Assembly (NCBI GenBank): GCA_011947345.1
Contig: JAAVTG010000023.1
Coordinates: forward strand, 62,001 to 126,000
Length of the DNA: 64,000 nucleotides
Direction: 5' to 3'
DNA from: Phytophthora quininea
Taxonomy: Eukaryota; Oomycota; Peronosporomycetes; Peronosporales; Peronosporaceae
The translations under genes were made by a program, and so were the position numbers. Every line of letters begins with the position of its first letter. Positions within the stretch are counted from its first letter, which is position 1. The notes beneath the pieces are model-generated. The model was not told the DNA's origin and did not search any database. It was given only the letters and a program-made list of their open reading frames with translations. Of the stretch, positions 55,642-64,000 are shown piece by piece.

Positions 55642-56315
55642 AGCTCTTCCAGCTTTCAACGGCCATGGCTGCCGTTGGAGTCACCTGCCGCCGCCCCCAG
55701 CGAACTCCTGAGCTTTCGCGGATCCGGTATTGTTGATGGGGTGGAAAGTCTTCCAGCGGTGTACTGCAACGGCCCGGGGAAGGGGAGGGCCGTTAAAGCG
55801 CGTGCTACACACGATGCCATGCCCGTGGGATGCGCCCCGCGATCTGCTGCCGCAACATCAAACCCTTCCCGAGGCTTGTCGTCGACTTCTCCGTTGTACG
55901 ACATGGGGAAGCGCTCGTAAAGTCGTGAGCGGGTGTCCTCGTGATCCTCGCTGCAGAGAGCGCTTGTAGCCTGCAACTGTTCGCTTCGACTGCCGCAAGC
56001 GTGGACGACTGCCCGACAGCAAAGGAGCGGCGCGTTACGTCAAAGCTATTGCATTTCGTTTCGCGTAGCATGAGCGAGGCCGCACAGTAAAAACCTCTTG
56101 AGCCAACATGTTTTCACGGAACTGCGACCGTGAGACCAGGCCAGACAAAGCTCAAGTCATCAATCGTCTCGCGTTTGGCCATCGCGAGGTCCGCCCCAAG
56201 CAGCGATCTTTATTCTCGCCTAAAACTCTTTCTCAACTGCTGCCAAATCAACCAAGAGATTTGTTGCCATGTATATTTTACAACTCTTTCGTGCCATCGG
56301 TTTTCGAGGCAGCTC

Positions 56316-57214
56316 ATGAGGTGGATGGCGACCGCCCCCGTTAAAGCCGCCCGGTGGCTACTGCTGGCGAAGCTACTCTTCTCGATTGCCAGCGTCTACG
56401 CGACTAGCGACGTGGCCCCGACAGCCGTGCGGCTCGTGACCGTCCATCCGCACAACGCCAGCGCCTTCACCGAGGGCCTGGTCTTCCATGACGGGGCGCT
56501 CATCGAGTCCACCGGTCTCAACGGCGAGTCCTTCATCCGCGAGTACAAGCTCTCGGACCTCCACCCGGCCTACTTTAGGGCGGGGGCCACGCAGAGGTCC
56601 GCTACGACAACGAGTTCCAATTCGACGCGGCCGCCTTCGGCGAAGGCGTGACCGTGCTGGGTGACAAGCTGTACGCGCTGACGTACAAGAAGAAGCAGGT
56701 GCTGGAGCTTTCCCGGCGCGACTTCCAGCTGCTTGGCATCTACCCGCTGGTGACTTCCACCACGGAGGGCTGGGGGCTCGCCACGGACGGCGAGTTCCTC
56801 ATCGCCAGCGACGGCTCGGCCAGCGTGCAGTTCTTCGACCCGAACGACCAATTCTCGCTGCACCACACCATCACCGTCACGAAAGATGGCGTGGCGGTGA
56901 AGAGCGTCAACGAGCTCGAGTTTGTCGAAGGTGAGCTGCTGGCCAACGTCTGGTTTGAGAACCACATCCTACGCATCAACGCCGCGACTGGCAATGTGAT
57001 CGAACAGATCGACTTGGACTGGATACCGAACATGGTGGCCAACATCCACTCGAAAGCCATGAAGAGCTCGCCTTACAAGAGCGACGCCGTGATGAATGGC
57101 ATCGCCTACGACCCAGCGAGTCGCCACGTCTTCTTGACGGGGAAGCTCTGGGACTCCATGTTTGAACTGGAGCTGTCGTATCTTGAATCCAAGCAGCGAG
57201 TAAAAGCTCCATAA
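56316..57214 (+). CDS. Plant-type glutaminyl cyclase (glutamine cyclotransferase), secreted or membrane-anchored
   Basis: It converts N-terminal glutamine of peptides to pyroglutamate. The start is MRWMATAPVKAARWLLLAKL, with a hydrophobic LLLAKLLFSIASVYA signal or anchor, so it acts in the secretory pathway. Beta-propeller family motifs follow in order: HNASAFTEGLVFHDGALIES, FGEGVTVLGDKLYALTYK, TTEGWGLATDGEFLIASDG, VNELEFVEGELLANVW and MNGIAYDPASRHVFLTGKLW. About 300 residues, the usual size. The frame changes near 56585, within a run of G, between YFRAG and VRYDNEFQFD. It lies between the two NADPH oxidase copies and is transcribed towards the 3' end of copy 2. Confidence 0.93.
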
Positions 57215-57360
57215 GAGATGTTCTCTACTGTGGTCATCACTCGGGCGAAGAACATTATGGGGAAAACGTCAACTGTTACGACATGTAAAAAAGATAAATC
57301 AACCACTTCTACGACTACAAACACGGCCACGCTGCTTTCAACCAGCAGGTGGATGGATCT

Positions 57361-59982
57361 CTACGCAAACTTTTCCGAGTGGAAGTCGAAGACGGTTCCG
57401 TTCGCTTCGGTCGACGAGTATTTCTTGCACATGTTGTCCAGAACTTCCTCCAGCTCGTGCGGGCCGCAGCAAAGACACCGACCTCTTCGCCGGGGTGTTG
57501 GGTCTTCGCGTCGGAGAAGATTTTGTCCCAGTCAGGCCGACCAAAGTGCGTGAGCTGCTTGGTGTCCATTCCAGACACAAAGTCCTTGCCAGTTTGTTCG
57601 TGCACGAATTCCTGGAACATCTTGAGCTGCGACGTGTTCTCTTCTCCGCCGAGCACCACCGTGCTCAAGTACTGGTGCGTCTCGATCACATTGTCGCGGT
57701 CCATCTGCGAGATCTGCTTCATGGTGCCTTCGAACCAGCTCAGCGACTCCTGTCCGCGAGTGACCCAGTGGAAATACAACTTCTGGATCTTGAACGAACT
57801 GGGGTGACGAACGTGGTGGCAGTGGAGGCAGCGGTTGTCCTCCCAAAGGTGGACGACGTCCTTCAGAATGGAAGCGAACGGGGTGACACCGATGCCACCG
57901 CCAACGCAGATGACCGTCTCGTACCGATGGTAGTCTTGCGTTGGAGCGCCAACCGGACCGTCGAGATACACGTCGGGGTATTGGATGTTGCACGCATGGC
58001 AGTCGGTAATCACTCGGGCCATGGCATCCGTCCAGTCGCCGCACACGCGAATGTGGATGCTGATGTAGTTGTCGCCCGGAGCTGACGAAATCGTGAATGG
58101 GTGCCACTCGTGCGAAGAAATCTGCGGGCAGTTGATGTACAGGTACATGCCCGGTCGGTACACGAATCGACGAGGTTTCTCCATGAACAACGCGACGGTA
58201 CCGTCCAGCTCCATCGCTTCCATGATACGCACGGGGCTGCAAACATCTTGGCGTAGCGGAAGCGACGCTCAATCAGGTAGATGAGGAACGGCGGCGTGAT
58301 CCAGATGTAAGCTGAGCAGCGAGCAAGCCACGATGTGGCGCCGTGGAAGGCCAACACGATCAGGAACGGTCCGAAGAGCATGTGCGAGTACCAGAAGAGG
58401 TTGAAGTTGCCCTGACGGAATTTCGGGATCGCGGCCAACGGGAACGAGATGATTGTGATCACTAGCAGAATGACACCAGTCAAGACGGGCAACGACTGCA
58501 GCATGGTCGTGAACGGAGGACGCTCGCCGTTGACGAAAGTCGAGACGTGACGCGTCACGAAGATGGACCGCTTGACTTCGTCGGGGGTGGCGATCAAGTA
58601 GAGGTAGATCTCGTTGAAAACGTGAGCGATCGTGTGGATCAGTCCCGCAATGAGCAGCACACTGCCCGAGATCTTGTGGAACGCGATGTGGTCGTCGAAC
58701 GGGATGATACGCCACAGGAAGCGACTGCGTTTCATCACTTGCGTAATGGAGCGACACATGGGCAGCAGCACGAACACGCAGTTGAGCATCGCGACCTGAG
58801 CGTTGGCTCGGGCGATACGGAGACCCCAACCGATGGCTGGGTCCACGTCGTACATGAACCACTTGACCCAGAAGGCGATGTTGTTCAGGATGAAGTAGAT
58901 GAGCAGCCACCAGATGCGCAACTTGTTGTCGCTGTACCATTGGCCGAACTTGCTCTTGGGACGGATCGGCGCCGAGTAGACGGGCTTTGTCACGTCCAAG
59001 TGGTACGAGTCGTTCACGTACGGCTCAAACACGGTCTTGAACTGGTCGAACGTCATGGAGTCGTTCTGCACGCGAGCCTTGCGGAACATGAGCTTGGCCA
59101 CCGTCTTGAAGTCCATCCCCACCACGTCGATCTTGGCGTTCGAGAAGTTGGATTCCAAGAGCTGCATGATCTGGTCCTCGATCACGTAGCCCGAGTTGTC
59201 CGGGTCGAGGTGTCGAAGATGAAGCGCAGCTTCTGTTCGGCACCGACGCTAAGCTTCATGACAGCGTCAATCAGGATGGCGTTGCCATCGATGGCGCCGT
59301 TGTCGGTCGAGTATCCGTCAAACTCGTCACCGTCGACCTCGAACGCCTGCGAGAACGTCTCGCGCTCAATGTAGCCGTTGTTGTCGGTGAAGTTGCCCAT
59401 CGCATCACGCAGCGCCTCGAGCTTCTCCATGGGGGTGTACGCCTTCTCGTCCATGCTCATGGCCACCGTGTACTTTTGCTCAAAGTTGCAGTCGCCCGGT
59501 ACTGGCACCGTCACGACGTCGCTTCCTGGAGGTGGGCCGTACGTGTCCACCTGCTTGGTAGCTGCCGGTGGGGCATACCGAGACCTCTTGGCGTCGCCCT
59601 GTGACGACACACCTGACGACGACATGCTGAGGCTTTGGCGCACCGTATTGGAGCGCATCATGGCGTCGACATTGGCGCGGCGGCGTCGCGACCGGCGGTG
59701 CGAGCCACGATTGTTGCCTTTGGCACCGACGGTGTGGGTCGCGGCGGAGTTCATGTTCATGAACTTGCTGCTGTCCATGAAGTTGGTATTCGCCGGCTTG
59801 CGCAGCGGCGGGTTCTGGTTCATGTTGACCATCGTGGTCATCATGGGCACCGCCTTGTCACCGAAGCGGGACGCATTGGGTGACGGCGTGGACACGTCGA
59901 TGAGTGCCTGCGTTTTGGCGGGGGTGATCTTGAGGTCGTCCTTGGACTTGCCGCGCCCGGGTTCTTTGCGTTGGCGGTCCAT
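57361..59982 (-). CDS. EF-hand NADPH oxidase, tandem copy 2
   Basis: Paralogue of the gene at 52.2-54.8 kb, with the same domain order. It starts MDRQRKEPGRGKSKDDLKIT, sharing DLKITP and the later NFMDSSKF with copy 1. The EF-hand region is DNNGYIERETFSQAFEVDGD. The transmembrane domain, HEWHPFTISSAPGD, CVGGGIGVTPFASIL and FDFHSEKFA follow. The N-terminal ~150 residues differ most (no Pro-rich run), whereas the membrane and FAD/NADPH parts are nearly identical, with long identical DNA stretches. Frame changes occur near 59207 (EF-hand 2), 58238 (the same place as copy 1's 53020 break) and 57473. Same role as copy 1; separate expression is possible but not visible. Confidence 0.94.
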
Positions 59983-61150
59983 AGTGAGCGAACTGCTTCC
60001 AAGACGGACTGCAAAAAGCGAAATGTGAATGTCGACTTCCCTTTGACGGTCGCCACCTCCCCGTTGTTCCAGCGGAACCTTGATGGTGAGCAAGAGGGAA
60101 GCCCATAGTGCTTGTATGTAACTTGACGCTAGAAACACGCGCCTCAGGGCTATCCTTGTGAACATGCTCGCTGGCTCGTCGAACGGGGTCCTCTACTAGT
60201 TTGCAGGGATACGCTCGCCGCCAAAGATCCTCGGGCTCGGCACATTTGCTTGTCGTGGCGAACAAATGCAGATCATCCTGTACTGCCTTGGCGTCGGATG
60301 CATAATGGCGCTCGGAGGCAGAAATGCAGCGAAAAAGCTGCATCGTCGAGCTTTTCGGTGGCCAAAGCGGTTGGTATTCGAGACAAAACAACTTTGCAGG
60401 TCACTGTGTGGCGGTGCCGGCAGCACCGACGGCATCACCACCAGTTTCGCATCTTGTTAGCGCCAGCCTTAGCGAGGATGAATTGAGAGGATACCCATGT
60501 CGATCCCGATCCCGTTGTAACTTGCCGCGCCCCCACAGGATCGGCTGATGGAGCAGCGTTACTGCTGCCGTCATTTGGCAGCGAGCGATGCACCGCCGTC
60601 CGTGTTGAAGCTGCCAGTCCCGTCGTTCTTTCGGTGAGCCGCAAAAAGCAAAGCTCGCAGATCCTGGGATGGTCAAGTGCCGCGCGGAACGCAAGGACCC
60701 CGTCGATAAATTGCTGCTTGGCGCGATTAACTCGGGCAGCTCCGGCCCCGCGGTGCAACGCAATTCACGTTAAAAGACAGAGACACGCAGGACCGGGATC
60801 GAGTTGCTCCGGCAGCTCTCGTTATGCGATTCCAGCTGCCTTGCCGCGACACAGCCGAAGATGCCATGTAGAGGCGGAATGACGCGTTTCTAAAGCAAAA
60901 AGTGTTAAAACCACCTCGAGTCGAACCCTCGGTAAAGGCGTCTTCGGAGCTCCGACGTCGAGCACACAGCAACTTGCCGTCGGAAACGATCTGCTGTAGA
61001 TTATAATACGGCGACGACGTTGCCGCAGGGCAGCAACAACGAGTTGCTGACACTATCGAGTTTTTAGGCAGGATGTGGCAGATAACCGCGAGACAACCGA
61101 ACATTTGTTGGTTGGCGGCGCTACTGCACTCCAACGAGGTCAGATAAGGA
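59983..61150. other. Upstream region of NADPH oxidase 2, no gene recognised
   Basis: Only overlapping short frames with no coherent composition. It contains the presumed promoter of copy 2. Confidence 0.45.
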
Positions 61151-61720
61151 ATGGGATCGCAGTTTGCAGTGCTTCGCGGAGCAGTGTTGACCGTGAAAGT
61201 TGTCGTCATGATCGCTCTTTCTTGGGGAGCTGTGGGGCAATCCGAGAAGAGTCAACGATGTGCGTGTTGCTTCGTCGAACCTCTTGGCCGATTCATTGTG
61301 ATCGCGTGCCCTTCGACTTGGACAGCCTCGGCTGCTGCGGCTAGACATGCTGATCACAATGACACAAAGTACTGGTTGAAGTGTTCTGCAAGCTTGGTCG
61401 AAAGTCCATCCATCCGCAGTGACGCGCAATCGGAGAGGCTCATGGATTGCAACGAAAAGATGACAATTGGGGCTCCTATCGATTACTCCCGCGCTATATC
61501 GGATGCAGCGACGGGAACTGGGTCCCGGACTCACCTCTGTCGTGTTGAAAATGGTCTAACAATGCAACTACAGACTGGACCCGAGGTCACCCACATTGCT
61601 TGGGACTGTTGTCAAGCGCAGGCATCTTGGAAGCGCTGCTTAAAACATTGGTACGAGGTTACCAAAGAGGAATTCAAGCTTGCAAAGATTGGTTTGAGGC
61701 TCAGAGGGTGCCAGCAATAG
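61151..61720 (+). CDS. Doubtful small secreted Cys-containing protein
   Basis: 189 residues starting MGSQFAVLRGAVLTVKVVVM. VLTVKVVVMIALSWGAVG could serve as a signal peptide, and about ten cysteines follow (CACC, CC and singles). No RxLR-dEER or LxLFLAK effector motif near the N-terminus and no known domain. It overlaps open frames on the minus strand. Reported because of the signal-like start and the full-length frame in a gap of 2.2 kb; it may be a chance frame. Confidence 0.3.
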   Translation: MGSQFAVLRGAVLTVKVVVMIALSWGAVGQSEKSQRCACCFVEPLGRFIVIACPSTWTASAAAARHADHNDTKYWLKCSASLVESPSIRSDAQSERLMDCNEKMTIGAPIDYSRAISDAATGTGSRTHLCRVENGLTMQLQTGPEVTHIAWDCCQAQASWKRCLKHWYEVTKEEFKLAKIGLRLRGCQQ

Positions 61721-62216
61721 CAAACACGGTGAAACAAAGGCTGACTCAGTGGTTCGGAAACTGCGACGCGGATCTCGAAGCAGCATCTGGTGGTTGCTGT
61801 GCAGTGCCAGGATAACCCGCTCCGAAACCAGGTAGTACATGAAGGGAAGGAACGGGCGAGGCAGCATCAAGTGGAGTACATGTGATCGTCTGAGGCAACT
61901 TCGAGCGATCGCTCGGCGGGAGTGATTCCGGCAAAACTCGCGACCAAAGTGCACTGACAGAACGTCGAAACGGAATATCGCCATTAGAATCGGCGCCTTG
62001 GATAGCGCGTTAGGAGAATAAACTCCTCAGTTGGGTGAGACTTTACCAGGAAGCTGTTAACAAAAGTTAAATAGACTACTTCTTTCTCTCAACGCTGTAT
62101 ACGTTACCGAAAAATGAAGACCCAACGCTCGCAGTCTTGCTCACATCGTTCTGCATGTAGAAACATAACACAGCACGGCATAGAAGTTAGCAATTGCTCG
62201 ATTGTACCGCAAAGAA
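61721..62216. other. Intergenic, no gene seen
   Basis: AT-richer towards 62.1 kb, probably the 3' flank of the coiled-coil gene. Confidence 0.45.
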
Positions 62217-64000
62217 CTAGTAAGTGTCTACCTTAAACGGACTGCGACTTCTTGGTCGGTTAAATGCTCGCTCACTCTGAGGCATCCAGTATCCGTCTTC
62301 GGGTTCTTGATACTTTGGAGGCGTCCTTCGAGTGCTAATGATCGATTGCTCTCCAGGTGACGGACAATTGTCAGCGTAGGATGGCGAACGCAGCTCAAAA
62401 GCTCCTTTCGGATGGTCGTTAGGGCACGTGCAGCTTTCATCGTCCTCCTCCTCTTCATCTTGAAGCGTCAACTCGTGGATCGTGAGCGCTTGCTCTTCCA
62501 GGCGCTTTTTCAGTCGCTGTCGCTCCACTTCCAGAGCGTTGATTTTGCAAAGGAGATCGCCTTCTTGCTGATCGACGTCACCTTGCTCCCGGACTTTGGC
62601 TTGTAGACGAGCTACTTCTTCTCGTAAAAGTTCGCATTCCTGCCGAAACGCTTCTTGCGATCTTGAACTGCCAACCGGACGAGCTGTATCACACGAAGTG
62701 GGCGAGTCCGGTGGTCCAGAACTCGCAGCAAGTTTTAGCTTTGACGAGGAGACATACGTGCTATTCGCCTTGACTTGCAGCAAGTCGTCTATTGTGTGAG
62801 CCTGCTCCTGAATTCGCAAGAAGGACGCTATTGATAAATATTCTAGTACATTGCAATTCGTTGTCGAACAACCTACCTCGATCAGCAGGTTGGCACTTAG
62901 CTGGGCCTCGACGATTTCATTCCAGTGTTTGGACTTCTCTTGTTTGAGCAACTCGTATTGAGCGACAAACTCCTCGTATCGCTTAGTCAGCTGCTCCAGT
63001 TCTTGAGTTAGCGACTGCTTTTCAGCGTCGATACTCCTAATTTCCTCCGTTAGATGTTCACGCTGTAGACATTCCAGAGGTTTAGGATCCATGTCGTATA
63101 CAATACAATCGCAACAACATACTTCTTCCGACCAAGCAGTCTCGACTTCGTGAAGCTTCTTACTCTGGTCCGCAGTCTGTCAACAATAGTGTTAGTTTTT
63201 CTCACAACTCACATTTCGATAAATCTTCTCACCACTGCAGTCAAAGAGGTCAAATTCTCCACCAAGTCCTGGATCGTTTTCTTGGTCCCTTCTAACTGCT
63301 CAGCTTCTTGGTCCCGCTTGCTACTCAACTCGCGTATCTGACTTTGAGCTTCCTTCAATGCAGCCGACAGACTCTTCTCTGCTTCCTGAAGTTCCTGCTG
63401 TTGCTTCGTGGCACTTTTGCACTTGCTTCGCCATTGATCACACTCCTCAACGGCACTCTGCAGCTGTTGACAAGCGTCTATGTATTTGGAGTTGACATCC
63501 TGAAAGCGATCCCACCGCTCAAGCTCCAACGTCTTGGTCACCTCCAGCCGCGTCTGCTCTCGTACTGCATCGAACTTTCCCAGTTCCTCCTGCTGCTTCT
63601 GCTCGGGGTTTTCAAGCACTGCGAGCAGGTGACGCTCATCTTTTTGTACTTCTTCTCGATCTCCCAGCACTCGGTCTCTTTGGCTTTCAAAACTTGCTCA
63701 TGCCGAGCTTTCATCTGCTTCATCGATTGGTATAGCTGCGCAGTTTGTTCCTCGACCAGCGTTCGAGAGCGGAACAGTCCGTTGTAGTCCTCCTGCAGCA
63801 TCAGTAGCTGCTCTTTCGAGTGCTGGTGGCTGCGTAAAACTTCTTTCCACTTGTCCTTCATCTGCTTGATCATCAGCGAGTGCTCCGCTTTGAGCTCGCT
63901 CTTGTTATGCAGCGCTTCCTGTAAGGCTGTCGACAAATCTGTTACTTTGCGCTTCTGGATCGTGACTTCGGCCGCCATTTTCTCCTTGAGCTGGAAACTC
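62217..64000 (-). CDS. Long coiled-coil protein, 5' end beyond window
   Basis: The frame is open to the right edge ([10 protein letters not shown]...), so the gene continues outside and the first visible Met is not a safe start. Nearly all of it is heptad-rich coiled coil, for example [40 protein letters not shown] and [20 protein letters not shown], then [15 protein letters not shown]. Introns 63232-63177, 63122-63063 and 62876-62808 join in phase. An acidic patch ([10 protein letters not shown]) and a Ser/Pro/Arg tail ending [11 protein letters not shown] close the protein. One frame change near 63645. A structural or tethering role (centrosome, basal body, Golgi) is possible, but no family is recognised. 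Confidence 0.75.

Larger units (their letters stand above)
54795..56315. other. Intergenic between NADPH oxidase 1 and glutaminyl cyclase
   Basis: Divergent upstream region of 1.5 kb. Open frames overlap in several frames on both strands, as expected from high GC, with no convincing protein. It contains two perfect inverted repeats near 55.6 kb, listed separately. Confidence 0.5.

Noticed and set aside
61151..61720. RxLR or Crinkler effector
   Set aside because: No RxLR-dEER and no LxLFLAK near the N-terminus; the GLRLRG string is at the far C-terminus.
1..64000. CRISPR array, rRNA operon or tRNA genes
   Set aside because: No regularly spaced repeats and no rRNA core sequences were seen. 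The tRNA-like GGGCTCATAACC at 32934-32945 is only an anticodon-arm match in a retrotransposon primer site.

Overview
The window looks like nuclear DNA of an oomycete, most likely Peronosporales and Phytophthora-like. The evidence is: compact genes with short introns (about 45-80 nt, GTRNGT donors, CTAAC-type branch points, YAG acceptors); a mitochondrial FtsZ with an N-terminal presequence; EF-hand NADPH oxidases in tandem; a coiled-coil protein of the type oomycete genomes list as 'M96 mating-specific family'; and Copia, pogo-like and Crypton transposons. All assignments come from reading translations and splice signals by eye; no search was run.

Left gene-rich block (1-26.9 kb): a PX-domain membrane protein cut by the window edge; a membrane-anchored HECT E3 ubiquitin ligase; a membrane/ankyrin protein divergent from a PAF1 (RNA polymerase II elongation factor) homologue; the M96-type protein; a small membrane protein; an unrecognised multi-exon gene whose start lies only 28 bp from that of a small prefoldin-like protein; a fungal-type glycerol-3-phosphate acyltransferase; a second PX protein; FtsZ; a short MDH1B-N-terminus-like protein; an RWD/CCCH/SANT-like/CHY multi-zinc-finger protein divergent from a ubiquitin-like/CW-finger protein; and a TM9SF nonaspanin.

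Central transposon island (about 27-46 kb): a complete pogo-like element with perfect 25-bp terminal inverted repeats and TA flanks; a truncated Copia retrotransposon whose primer-binding site matches the anticodon arm of initiator tRNA-Met; an AT-rich stretch with no recognisable gene; a relic of a second DDE transposase; a Crypton-type tyrosine-recombinase element; a gag zinc-knuckle relic; and a GC-richer stretch I cannot assign.

Right gene-rich block (46-64 kb): the acetolactate synthase regulatory subunit, a transportin-SR/importin-13-type karyopherin, quinoid dihydropteridine reductase, two tandem NADPH oxidases flanking a plant-type glutaminyl cyclase, a doubtful small secreted protein, and a large coiled-coil protein running off the right edge.

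A feature that cuts across the window is that most long genes carry single-base frame breaks, usually one base short in a homopolymer run. Conserved proteins such as PAF1, TM9SF, FtsZ, the karyopherin and both NADPH oxidases all show it, so base-calling error in the assembly is the likeliest cause. Gene models below therefore give outer limits and note where the frame changes.
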